Positions 51,741-62,882 of a stretch of 64,000 nucleotides of DNA are shown one piece after another. Made by a program: the position numbers and the translations under genes. The notes beneath the pieces are model-generated. The model did not search any database. It saw only the letters and a list, made by a program, of their open reading frames with translations, and had not been told where the DNA came from. This DNA comes from Cotesia glomerata (lineage: Eukaryota > Arthropoda > Insecta > Hymenoptera > Braconidae): the NCBI RefSeq assembly GCF_020080835.1, contig NC_058159.1:7502001-7566000 (forward strand). Direction: 5' to 3'. Position 1 is the first letter of the stretch, and each line of letters starts with the position of its first letter.

Positions 51741-52454
51741 TAAATTTTACGTACAAGCTCTCTTACTCTTTTGCCGAAAACTATGTAATGAGTTTACTTG
51801 CACTCGTATGCTCATCACAGCTCTCGAGACACGTCTCTCGACCGAGTATGAAATAATAAAATAAAAAAAAAATAATATTCATTGATTTTCTCTCGAATGA
51901 TTCATCTTTAACCACTCCTTAACATTAATACATTTATTACCGTCTGGAGCAGCAACGCCTTTAAACAAATATCTATCAAAATAATAATAAATAGTTTAGA
52001 GCGCTACAACAAACCTCCAGAGGTTTATTTACTAATCGAGCAGGTGAGTGCAGTATCCTCAACCTCGACAAATATTAAATAAAATGAGGGAAAAAGATAA
52101 TATAAGTTGGACGGGATGGTAAATAAAAATGGTTGAATTCTTCCGAGAAATCGGGTCGACACAGACGATTCCACTACCGAAGATCCTCCCGCTGTTTTTT
52201 AAACTCACATCCACATTACATTAATCTCATTTTCTCAAGACAATTATGTTTACACCGATGGTAAAAATTAATTTAATTCAAGAAAAAAAATTTTTACTTC
52301 AAGAATCAAGATCAAATTTTTTTGGATAAAATTTATTTTATTTTTTTTTTTTAATATGGTGAATCAAATAGCTCACACCATTGTCTTTGATTGGTGTTAT
52401 CTTTTGTTATCTTTATCTTTATCTGTACAACTCAAATACATTGATGCACAAAAG

Positions 52455-52645
52455 TACACTGATAGAAGGATTTCTTAGTATTTAAAAAGATTTCTTTGTA
52501 TTTAAGAAATCATTTCTTAATATTTAAAAAATATTTCTCAAATACAAAGAAATATTTTTTAAATGCTAAGAAATGATGTTTAAGAAATGATTGCTTAAAT
52601 ACAAAGAAATCTTCTTAAATGCTAAGAAATCCTTCTATCAGTGTA
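52455..52645. mobile_element. Palindromic MITE, copy 1 (TACACTGATAGAAGG ends)
   Basis: Ends TACACTGATAGAAGGATTTC and its inverted form are flanked by TA. The whole 191 bp folds back, with an interior built of repeated TTTCTTAAATACAAAGAAA-like units in both orientations. A second copy with the same ends lies 6.2 kb downstream at 58880-59107. Confidence 0.82.
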
Positions 52646-52995
52646 CTCGGACAGAAACTTTCAGAGGAACGAAATAGAGATAAAGATAGAGATAGAGACT
52701 AAGACAAGACAAGAAAGGAAGGTTTAAATTCATAGCACGCGCCGCCAGTCTTCTTCCGTCCTATCCGTTTTTCCTCACACCATAAATACATATAAACTCA
52801 CAACACCGTCGTATGTCGTATCGACTATTATGCCGTCAATGCCTTGTATTTTTTAACTATCAATGTTTCTCAAGAATTACCATAAGCTTTTATTTCACTC
52901 GATATGGTCTGCTAAAATATTATTTTAATCAGCAGTATCAGTAAGAGTTACTAAAATGTATTTATTAATTATTGAAATTTATTAGATTATTCCAG

Positions 52996-53076
52996 AGACG
53001 GCTGTTGAAAGTTACGGACAAGGTGAATATTATGTGGAGTGCCCGAGTCTGCAAGCCGACGAGAATAAGTATAAAG
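52996..53076 (+). other. Candidate 81-bp exon, unrecognised protein
   Basis: An acceptor (TTAGATTATTCCAG) and a donor (AAAG then GTAAGG) frame exactly 81 bp. One frame reads TAVESYGQGEYYVECPSLQ then ADENKYK, entering and leaving in phase 1. A second frame is also open, so coding status is uncertain. The outgoing phase is compatible with a following acceptor at 53248-53249, which would give KYKGMPVAPRTDTRK. Function unknown. Confidence 0.25.
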
Positions 53077-53222
53077 GTAAGGCAATAAATTATAGTTGTA
53101 ACTTAATGCCAGCGTGGCTGGAACGTCTTTCTTTGCGAAATTCGGTCGCTCTTCTCTACTCAGGTAGTTTTCTGCTTAAACTACTACTAATTTTTATTTA
53201 ACATTTTATTTTATAATACAAT

Positions 53223-53422
53223 ATGAGAAATGGAATGGAAGCTTTGCCAGGTATGCCTGTTGCTCCTCGTACCGATACAAGAAAACCAACAGAGCTAAAG
53301 AACACAGCTCATTTTAGAGGTATTTCAGGTCTACTAGCTTCAACAGTTTTGGGAGCCTCAGACACTTTACCTTTTAGATTTATTTCTCCAATCCTCGATC
53401 TGATACTCCAGAAAATACTAAA
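53223..53422 (+). other. Candidate exon, unrecognised protein
   Basis: The open frame starts MRNGMEALPGMPVAPRTDTR and continues KPTELKNTAHFRGISGLLAS, then TVLGASDTLPFRFISPILDL. It stops being protein-like at a good donor (CTAAAA then GTACGT) at 53423. Amino-acid composition is balanced, unlike the Phe/Leu/Lys-rich chance frames nearby. The start could be an internal acceptor at 53248-53249 instead of the ATG. It may belong to the same nested plus-strand gene as 52996-53076. No domain is recognised. Confidence 0.3.
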
Positions 53423-53544
53423 AGTACGTCTTTGTGCTTATAATCCACTAAATTTAATACAATACATTCTAGTATAAAGATCTAGTCGCGATTTCATTAT
53501 TTGATCCTGCGCTGACAGCTCGATTTTACGTCTGTCGCTTAATA

Positions 53545-53749
53545 TACACTGAAAAAAAAATTAACTTGATTCGAGAGAAAAGTTCATGAACCAAGAAAAT
53601 AATTTTAAAGAATTTCATTGTCTTGAATCAAGTAAAATTTCCTTAAATCAAGAAAAATTTATAAGTTCAAGAATTTTTATGCTCAAATCAAGAAGATTCA
53701 GTTCTTCAAAATTATTTACTTGATTCAAGTAAATTTTTTTTTCTGTGTA
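53545..53749. mobile_element. Palindromic MITE (TACACTGAAAAAAA ends)
   Basis: The left end TACACTGAAAAAAAAATTAA and the right end, read inward TACACAGAAAAAAAAATTTA, are bounded by TA, 205 bp in all. The interior carries repeated TTGATTCAAG and TCAAGAA motifs in both orientations. It resembles the 604-bp element at 41041-41644. It sits about 120 bp past the exon-like segment at 53223. Confidence 0.72.
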
Positions 53750-55178
53750 GTAATAAATTTTTTTCATTCTTTTTTAAATCAATATTCTAGCTGAAAAATC
53801 AAAGAAAAGGAAAATTTAATGAAGACCTTTTTTGTAAAGTATTCAATTTCCTAAAAAAAAAAGTCGCCTATCATTTTTTGATATCTTTAATATTTCGTCA
53901 AAAATAATAATAGAATTTTTAAAAAAGTTTATTATTTTCGGACAATTTGATGTTTGTAATGATGATAATAATAATAATGAGCGGGGGAATTACCACTATG
54001 GTCGATTTCTCTGGCCCAAAATGAGTTCGGATATATCGCAGAGTAATTTATACACAACCACTCATATAATACACTCAACTGTCGATTCTTAAAAACTTTC
54101 TCCGTTTTATTTTTTATTTTTCGTCTTGTTACAAATATAAATTATTTCAATCCATACTTTTGCCCATGAACTTTTGTTGCGTGTTGAATATAGTTTTAAT
54201 TCTAGAGTACTTTAATTTAATTTTTATTATTATATTATATTAGTAATTACCGAATTAAAAAACAAAACCAAAGTAATATTGTTTATTGTTAAAAAAGAAA
54301 AAATAAAAACGGATTTTCTCCCACGCTGAATTGTAAATGGTGTACGGTGTGCACCTGTCGGAAGATGCAAAGCCCGCTGGTGATTTGGAAGGACGTCGAC
54401 TCCCTCACGCAGCAAAAAAAAAATGAGAAAAAGAAAAAAAGTAAACGCCTGAGTCTCTCTACCTATAAATGTCTGAGTGTATAGACGGTGAAAGACCGAG
54501 TAGAGAAAGATTCGGGGATAAAAAAATGGCAAAGTGAAAAGGACGAAAAAAGGATCGCCCTAGAACCCACCAAAGACGCAGACACAAATAAATAACAAAA
54601 AAACGTTAATAATAGAGAGCATCGGCGGGAGCTGAGACTTAGGAACTGAGACTACTCGAGAGTGAGGACTGAGGAGATTGGGATTCGAGCCGAGCAAGGC
54701 AGAGGGCTGGAGGAGGACCGAAAAATGATGAGGCCAGAGACTCTGCTAGCTGGTTTAGTCCTTATATTTTGCTTTGTCTCAAGGCGAGCAAACTACTAAC
54801 TACAAACTATACTGCTCTTATTTTATAAAATATCCGTCCCCCGACCTCTCGATTTTCTCCCGCTATGCTCAGACAGATCAAATTCACAGACTCGATCCCA
54901 ATAATCCGAATAGCGGCAGAAATTGAGGTTGAGGTATATCTCTATAGAGACCAAGAGACGGAGAGCCACTGGTATTTGTCTACACCGCAATATCCAAGTT
55001 TACGTACCAATACCCACTGGCAACCCACGTGTCATTTACCGACATCACTCCACTCTATTCTATTAACGTTACAGTTATTACCCCGTCTATTTATAATCAT
55101 CACCTGACTGATAGATTGATAATAATGCACAACTAAATCTCATCTCCAAGTTAATCACTTCATTGATCAGCTGATTAC
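53750..55178. other. mex-3 intron, no gene recognised
   Basis: Purine-rich sequence between 54290 and 54740 and a mixed block to about 55100. Frames are short and overlap on both strands. Nothing supportable. Confidence 0.5.
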
Positions 55179-55216
55179 TACACGGAGAAAAAAATTTTGC
55201 TATAGGAACTCTATAG

Positions 55217-56148
55217 TACAGTCAACGCTCTCTGTATTGGACCTCTCTGTATTTGACCGCACGGAAAAAAGTAAACTGTAATAAATAACAGTCGATATAT
55301 AATAAGTAATGATCAACTGCTAAAAATTACCATTTCAAACAGTAAAATCGTGATTTTACTATTCACTATATAATATTTACCATTTAAACGTTACAATTTA
55401 CTCTTTACATGGAAGAAAATACTATTTCAAATAGTAATATTCGCTATGTAAATGTCTACAATGTTAAAGTATAATAATTAAGAATTCAGACTTTGATATT
55501 TAACATTTCGTACCTAAAAAATGATCTTATGATATGTAAAAAGTATAAAATAAAGTTAGTAAATTTCTAATACAAGCAACGTCAAAATTTACAAAGTAAA
55601 ATGGTAAATTTTAAACGCAACGCTAAAAATCAAACTGCAATTATTGACTTGCTTGGACTGGTAAAATGTATATTTTAAAAGTATAATTTTTACTGTTTGA
55701 AATGTTAAATTCTCCCAGAGTGAGACCCCCTTCTCTTTCATCTGAGTTCCCCTTCTCCTCATAATATGGACTATATATTGAAATGGCAATTTTTACTGTT
55801 TGAAACTGTAATTTTTAAAGATGAAAGAGTCGTTATTTACTATAGTGACAGCTACTAATCACTTATTTTCGATATTAAATTATAAATTGTGGCTTTTATA
55901 CTTACTACATTAAGTTCTGTAATATTTATATTTTTGCCACCCCGATGTCCGCTTTACTGTTTGAAACTATAAAAATTAACCGGAATCCGAGTGAATATTA
56001 CAGTTTACTTTTTTCCGTGCGCTCTCTGTATTTGACCACATTCTTCCTCTGTATTTGACGATTTTACACAGCTCTTATGGACAAGGACGAGTCAAATACA
56101 GAGAATGGTCCTGTACGGGCGAGTCAAATACAGAGAGCGTTGACTGTA
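55217..56148. mobile_element. pogo/Tc1-like non-autonomous element
   Basis: It is bounded by TA. The left end reads CAGTCAACGCTCTCTGTATT and the right end is its inverted form (GCGTTGACTG at the edge), with about 25 bp of terminal repeat. CAGTC starts, TA targets and internal CTCTGTATTTGAC iterations are typical of pogo/Tigger-type elements (family knowledge). TCTGTATTTGAC occurs several times near each end. It has been split by a 760-bp palindrome and lacks any coding region. Confidence 0.75.
55260..56019. mobile_element. Innermost palindromic element (CACGG ends)
   Basis: The ends CACGGAAAAAAGTAAACTGT and its exact inverted form match over at least 22 bp. Flanks are CG on both sides, which restores the host pogo-like sequence GACCGCTCTCTG if one CG is removed. 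The interior repeats TTTCAAACAGTAAA-like motifs in both orientations. It is the youngest layer of the three-deep nest. Confidence 0.75.
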
Positions 56149-56295
56149 GTTAGTTAGTTGTAAAAAGTTCCAGTAGGTTAACGTATTCTTATGGTAGCAA
56201 TACCGTTTGGCTCCTGCAACTCTACATCATTGAGCTCTGAGAGCTAAACGTTATTTACCTCTCACAACTCTACAGGATCGTTCTGAGACTATAAT

Positions 56296-56427
56296 AGTAT
56301 ATTACACACCTAGGGAAGTAAAGTAAGAAATGTCTCAGATCACATGCAATTGTTGGCCGAGGCGAAGCCGAGGTCAACAAACATGTGATCTGAGGCTTTC
56401 TTATTTACTTCCCGAGGAGTGTATACT
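56296..56427. mobile_element. GC-tipped palindromic element with AGTATA ends
   Basis: Arms of about 46 bp run from AGTATATTACACACCTAGGG on the left to the inverted AGTATACACTCCTCGGGAAG on the right. They share AAGTAA..AAGAAA..TCAGATCACATG. The tip is TTGGCCGAGGCGAAGCCGAG. Both end sequences and the tip match the element at 7053-7179. Confidence 0.68.
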
Positions 56428-56445
56428 ATTTTTTTGTCCGACGAA

Positions 56446-56502
56446 GGCGGAAAGCGGCAACTTAGTTTAGCGCAGCGGGACGAAAGTTGCCACTTTCCGC
56501 CC
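56446..56502. repeat. GC-rich hairpin adjoining the AGTATA element
   Basis: GGCGGAAAGCGGCAACTT and AAGTTGCCACTTTCCGCC pair with one unpaired position. The loop holds AGCGCAGCGGG. It follows the 56296-56427 hairpin by about 20 bp, so the two may form one unit, as the paired hairpins at 6929-7179 also do. Confidence 0.55.
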
Positions 56503-56956
56503 GGAGGGCAAAAAAAAATTTTTGGCAGTCTGCTTAATAATTTTTTTTATGATTTAGCATTGATAATTTAATAAATAAATGCGGCAGAACGAATTTATAT
56601 TGCCAACAATAATTGTATATGACAAATAAAAATAGTATTATAATAGAAATAAAATAATAATAGAATTTATATTAAAAATAAAAATTATTTGTAAAATAAA
56701 AATATGGTCGTCACAAAATTATCTTATTTTCTTAATTATATCAATAAATATTGGACATAAAATCACTACCGTATATGCACAAGAAAATATAAATAAACGA
56801 AAACAAATTTTATTTTGTTAAATGGGGTCTTTTTAATGTATTCCGATAACTTATTACTTAATATCACAATATATTCAACTAATAAATTAAATTAACAGTC
56901 ACTACAAATGAACCTTGAAAAACCATAAGTACAAAACTGTTCTAACGAAATTCAAT

Positions 56957-57365
56957 TTAAGGTAGTTGTAGCGTGATAGGCATTTCAACAGAAAATTATG
57001 AAATTTTTTTTATTGAAAGATAAATATATTAATAATTCACTACCAAAATTTTAGATCAATTGACCGCACCGTTTTTGAGTAATTAATTTTCGAAATTGCA
57101 TCTTTTACACGTAGAGGTATAGAGAGATGGTAAAGTTAGTATGAAATATTTGGCCCACTTGAGTGGTACGGAAGATTTCATACTAACTTTACCATATCTC
57201 TATACCTCTACGTGTAAAAGATGCAATTTCGAAAATTAATTACTCAAAAACGGTGCGGTCAATTGATCTGAAATTTTAGTAGTGAATTATTAATATATTT
57301 ATCTTTCAATAAAAAAAATTTCATAATTTTCTGTTGAAATGCCTATCACTCTACAACTACCTTAA
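56957..57365. mobile_element. Near-perfect 409-bp hairpin element flanked by TTAA
   Basis: It starts TTAAGGTAGTTGTAG and ends CTACAACTACCTTAA. Arms of about 185-190 bp differ at only about four or five positions, and the loop is very short (around CCACTTGAGTGG). TTAA is present on both sides. An A-run of 25 follows at once. There is no coding sequence. The high arm identity suggests a recent insertion or ongoing gene conversion between arms. Confidence 0.85.
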
Positions 57366-57366
57366 C

Positions 57367-57391
57367 AAAAAAAAAAAAAAAAAAAAAAAAA
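57367..57391. repeat. Poly(A) run directly after the TTAA hairpin
   Basis: Twenty-five A starting one base past the right TTAA of the 409-bp hairpin. Confidence 0.9.
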
Positions 57392-57716
57392 CCTATTTCC
57401 TAAAATAAATAAACTAGAAACTTAATTGTCCTCATATATTTTTAATAATATGGATGAGTAACAAAATGATTCTGTTTGTCATTTTAGAAGGTTATTAAAT
57501 ATATCAGCGCAATCCACTACTGCGCAACGTAGAGCGCTCCCAACTATACCATTTGGCTCTGAGAACAATCCCGTAGAGCTCTGAGAGCTCAACAACATTG
57601 AGTTATAAGAACTAAATAACATTGTGTTACTGTAACTCTACAACGAATAGTAAACTGTGTATAGTTGTGGTAACTCTACAGTTAGGTTACCAGAACGAAA
57701 TTTTTTTTTCCGTGTA

Positions 57717-58879
57717 ACTTTATAACTCGATGATAAATTACCACGTGACTCCTCTGCTCTATAAATAATAAGTTATAATATAGAATTTAAATAAAATAAA
57801 CTGATATAATCCGAATCAGAATCAGATAGGAGGAAATAGGCGTGACGATCCTCACCCTTGTCCTTGGAACGTGGTGCGTGGTATAGAACGTGGAACGTCA
57901 ATTGTGAAATTAGTTTTTATAATTGTCTTGTAAAATTAGTTAGCTGTTGTCGAGGTTCTTCTTGTTCTTGTTGTTATTCCACCGGTTATTAAATTCAATT
58001 ATTCTCCCTTTTACTTTATATTTCAGTACATTATTTTCATTGGTCTCTCAGCTCAACTTGAGACTTGAGTTACGCTCGGTAATTTATTTAATACAACTGC
58101 ATTATTTTCCCGGTAGTTTAAAACAAAATGAAAAAATAAAAAATTTTTTTTAAAACTCAAGACGATTGAGCATCGTTAAATAATTTTGATAATACGTTCT
58201 ACTTTATTTAACTAGTAAAACAATTTCAGGTCGTTAAAACCTCTACTTTACTCTATACGTTGTTACGTGTATATTTATAAATTACTAATGTAGTAATGTA
58301 TGTAATATAATTACTGATTACGATTACAAGTGACCAATCGAAACCTCCGATGTAGAACACGTAATGGTAACGACTTACTCCATACTCATGTGTAATGCTT
58401 AATGTTTAATCTTTAATATATGTTAGAAGACTACTACTGACAATGAGATTACATATTATTATTTTAGTATCAATATTCTTTCACTGTACAAGACGCGGGA
58501 GTAAAAAATAATAATTTAAATAAAAATGCCCTTGTAACAATAGCGAAAAAATAATTTATTATTATAATTGCGAGGCCGTCTGGTGAATTGCATAAAAATA
58601 ATATATTAAATAAAATATGACATTAAAAATTGACAAATTAAAAATTTAAAAAATAAATAAATAATTTTAACCTCTCGGTTATTTTCTCAAAAGTCCTGTC
58701 GCGAGTGCTGAGACCGAGACGGAAGTGGGTCAGTGTCACGATCGCCAATTTGCATCGTCTTTTAAACCGTGTACCAACATTGTTAAATAACTACCTTTGC
58801 TCAACAATTCAACTCTCTGATATTTATATATTTTAAAATTTCAATTTTAAATTCAATTAACGCACTTGATATTAAATTT
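57717..58879. other. mex-3 intron, no gene recognised
   Basis: AT-rich sequence without repeats longer than a few units and without any recognised frame. Confidence 0.5.
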
Positions 58880-59107
58880 TACACTGATAGAAGGATTTCT
58901 TACTATTTAAAAAGATTTCTTTGTATTTAAGAAATCATTTCTTAAACATCATTTTTTAATATTTAAAAAATATTTCTTAAATACAAAGAAATATTTCTTA
59001 AATATTAAGAAATATAAATACTAAGAAATATTTCTTAAATACAAAGAAATATTTCTTAAATACTAAGAAATATTTTTTAAATGCTAAGAAATCCTTCTAT
59101 CAGTGTA
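58880..59107. mobile_element. Palindromic MITE, copy 2 (TACACTGATAGAAGG ends)
   Basis: Same ends as the element at 52455-52645 (TACACTGATAGAAGGATTTC and its inverse, TA edges). It is 228 bp, longer than copy 1 through extra AAATATTTCTTAAATACAAA-like units in the middle. Two copies 6 kb apart in one intron support a genuinely transposed family. Confidence 0.82.
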
Positions 59108-61468
59108 GAAAATTGTTTAACCAGTTCTAAGACAAATTTTTACTGACAATAATTATTATTAAGCGTACGCAGTAAATTAATAATGAAATTTCGTTATTTG
59201 CTGGTTACTCAATAATAATAATAATAATGTGTATACGCGTACGTGTACCGTCAATCAATAAAATTAATTAAATGGCCATTAATTAAATTTCTATCAAACA
59301 GCCGATTTACTCGCGCATCGTATCCGGTACTCGAGTAAACTTTAAATAATGGAATGTACGTAGACGAAACAAAAATAATAATAATTATTACTACTACTTC
59401 TCAAACATAGAATACACGTGTGCGAGTGATATTGATTTGCATATGATAATAATAATCAAAATGATTCAAGGTGAAGATTAATTACCGGGTTTTTAAATGA
59501 AATAAAAAAAATAAATCAAGCCGGGATGTGTTTGTATTAGTGTTACAGCAACCGCGACGGTCATCAACATCTTGCTGTAGTGTAGCGGGTTGTTGGCTAA
59601 GCGGGAGCGATACGAGTAGTAAACGATCCACACTACACATTGATACACCTTACACACCGTTTACTTTTACTTGCCGTCGAGATCGAGAGTGAACGAGCGA
59701 AAAAACGGCGCTTAGAATAACAGAGTAAGAGGAAGAAAGAGAAAGAGTATGTATTCTGCTTGAAGATGACGAGGCAGCTGGTTTCTGATGGGAAAAATAA
59801 CCGAGAGATTGTAAACGGTTTATTTTGTTTAAACCGGCATCGGCAGGTGTTTTTTACTCTTTTTGTTCGGGCCATTGTTCCGACTCAATTAATAATTGTT
59901 CGTTTTATTTTTTTTAGCAAAAGTTATAAATTACTAAATTAGTATCTTACTTGTACTGGATAATAATTAAATTAAATTATTAAATATATATCTTGTAATA
60001 CAAACTAGTACCGCGAAAAATAATCGCGAGTATTAATGTAAGAGTCGAGTGTAAAAAGAGAATAATAAGAATAGAATTATAAAGACGGGCATTGACAGTA
60101 AGTGTCGACGAGCTGAGTCTTGACCTAGGACACGCATAGCCGACCGCGACGCAGTCATAAGAGTTACAAGCTCGTATGCGTTTAGCGCTTATTTTATTTG
60201 TTTATTGCCTTCAATCGATTTATGTAATTAATGTTTTTACAAGTAAGTTTTTTTTTTTTAGTTGTGAATGTCAGCAATCTTTGATCTCATTCATTGTCAG
60301 TTTTATTTAAATTTATATATTAAGATAAAGATTCAATGGCACTTTACATATAATGTGTCATTGTTCGGGAGGAAAAATTTATATATTTTACGGTTTTTTA
60401 AATTTTTTGAGCCAGGTCAATTGTGGGTGGACGCACAAAGAAACCGCTTCCTGTCGAATCTGATATTTGATAAAAATAAAAAAAATAAAATTTGTTCCCG
60501 GATATTGGTCAGAGATTTATTTTTAAAAAATATTTTCAGTGAATTTAATCCGGGTTATATGCACACGGGTTTTCTTTGTTTAACCGGAAAATAAAGCCCT
60601 GTTATTGAATACCTGATGCATGAAGCCAAAGTCGAAGTGCAACGTCCACAAACAAAGGCTGTCTTCGTATGTATTCGCTTCCACTTCCGATTTTAATGCC
60701 CGGTTATCAACTAAGAAAGTATTTTTGCTAAATTATATATTATTATTATTATTATTATTATTATTGTTATTACCTACTGTATGTAGGACTCGATAATTAT
60801 CGGGTTTTATTTTATTTCAGTTAGCCAAGCTCTGACGTGTAATCGTGTCATGATAAGTGAGTCACTAATAATTAAATTAATAGATAAATTAATATTGATA
60901 GTACTTTTTTTTTTTATTATTTACTATGGAAAATAGTTTTGGGAATAAGAATAAAAAAAACTTTGTGAAACACGGTCATTTTAATCGATTCAAGGATACC
61001 ACGAGGTCTCCACGTCGATTTAGTATCGCTTTATTCCCTTGCGGATAGAAATACATGCCGCGATTCAATCATCTACGTCCGTTTTCCTCTTAGTCCGGCT
61101 ATTTTATATTATATTTTTTAAATAATTTGAATAAAGTTAAGTAAACTGAATAAATTATAATTATTTAAAAGTCATGATCATCTGAGAACAGAATAATAAA
61201 TCAAGTTTGCGTTTGTAGTTTTTTTTTTTTCTTTTTTAAGTGTATCCGTTTTTATTTAAAATTCTCATTGGAGGACGCGGTCAGGTCAACAAATACTAAA
61301 TACTAAATTTAATCGTTTTGAACGAGCTACAAATGTCTAGTGTCGACTTGTAAATTCTTTTTTTCAACTCAATTTATAAACTTGGAGAAATAAAAACGAC
61401 CGTAATGTCGAAAATTGAATAGATTTCTCAGAATTATTAAAAATGATGCAATAGAAAAATTATATTTT

Positions 61469-61473
<5 letters not shown>

Positions 61474-61507
<34 letters not shown>
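61474..61507. repeat. Poly(A) tract, about 34 bases
   Basis: Uninterrupted A run, possibly a retrotransposon tail, but no element sequence is recognised upstream. Confidence 0.9.
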
Positions 61508-61511
<4 letters not shown>

Positions 61512-61762
61512 GAACATCTGCTGTAAAATTAGTATTGTAACGGTTTAAAGGGCAATTGTGGTTTTCGCGAATATTTTGAACACTTTATCCTAACGCGTGA
61601 TTTTCATACTCGTACTGACACTCAAGAGGATTACAGTCGCGTGTACGCCGATTTATATTTAATGTAACGCAGTGTAATGTAAGAAATAACTTAAGTGGCG
61701 AAGAGCTGAGAGAAAGGAAAAGAAAGAGACGAAAGACCAACGACAAGAAATGTTTTCTGGTA

Positions 61763-61765
61763 TTA

Positions 61766-61796
<31 letters not shown>

Positions 61797-61797
61797 A
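61763..61797. repeat. (ATT)n microsatellite
   Basis: About 11 units. It gives poly-Ile and poly-Asn frames on the two strands. Confidence 0.93.
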
Positions 61798-62847
61798 AAT
61801 GTATGTGTTGTAAAGTTGAGGGTCGATCGAGTTCCGAGAGCATGTGAACGGAAAGGCCCCCTGGAATATCATCGACGACGGCAGCTGCGAACTGAGGCCA
61901 ACAAAAGGCGCCAACCACTGGCACACACTTTGGTATACGTACTAAAACATAACTCAAACTCTGCAAAACCCTCCAAGTACTCTACGTGAGACTCGGAGCT
62001 TCCTTCCGTTTAAATTCCAATGCTCCAGATACGTCAAAATTTCTCTAAAATAATTTTAAAACTTCTGATAAAAGAAAATTATAATTATAATTTTAATAAA
62101 AATTGAGTACAGCTGCGTGTGGAATGTGCAAACGGAAAAACTTCCGGTGGTTGCCAGACTAACCGGCTCTAGATACTCTGACCACCATTGATAGCTTATC
62201 TACTCGGTATTGCGCAAATATTTTTACGTAATACGTAGTAACTTCATACAACACGCATAATTTTTTTTTCTAATTGTTCAACACAAATAATAAATATAAA
62301 TTCACTCTACTATATATATAAATATATTTTTTCATTTTTATATTTATAATACCAAGCCTTTGTAATAAAAGTCGGTGCTCCATATTTATAAAGAGTTTTT
62401 GTAAAGTGCATAAAAAGGCATGAATAACCGTCTTTTCTTTTGTGATGCTCGGCATAGAAACTCAGAATCGAGTAAGAAAAAAATATCACGAAACTTTGGA
62501 ATATTTAAAGAAAATACTCGTAAAAAAAAATATTATATTGTATTATATTAAATGTAATAGCAAGTGCGTATGTAAGTAAAGTACAAAGGTAAGTAACTCC
62601 TCCTTCTTCCTTGAAAATTTTTAATTTGCTGCGGTTAGCCTTGCGGTTATCGTACAAAAAGTGTTATTGCAGTAACAAAGTGTATCGGCAAAAAGCAAAA
62701 AGTACAATAAAGTCGAATTATTTATAAATTTCGTGAGAACATATGCCCGAGAGTTTTATCAAGTTATTTTGGTGTGGTTGCTCCGAAAAGGGTTAGATGA
62801 GCACACGGAGGAGAAATTCACCACTTTATTACTCGGTGTATTGTCTA

Positions 62848-62882
62848 AATAATAATAATAACAACAATAATAATAATAATAA
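62848..62882. repeat. (AAT/AAC)n microsatellite
   Basis: About 11 units with AAC variants. It gives a poly-Asn frame. Confidence 0.9.

Larger units (their letters stand above)
55179..57716. mobile_element. Outer element of a nested stack (TACACGG ends)
   Basis: The left end is TACACGGAGAAAAAAATTTT and the right end, read inward, is TACACGGAAAAAAAAATTTC, both with TA. The element body is what remains at 55181-55216, 56149-56295 and 57392-57714. It contains repeated ACTCTACA and CTCTGAGAGCTMAAC-like motifs on both sides of the insertions. Inside are a pogo-like element, a GC-tipped hairpin pair and a 409-bp TTAA hairpin. No transposase frame is visible. Confidence 0.65.

Noticed and set aside
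53093..53161. Frame MPAWLERLSLRNSVALLYS between two candidate exons
   Set aside because: Using it would require a 16-nt intron upstream, which is too short, and no other support exists.
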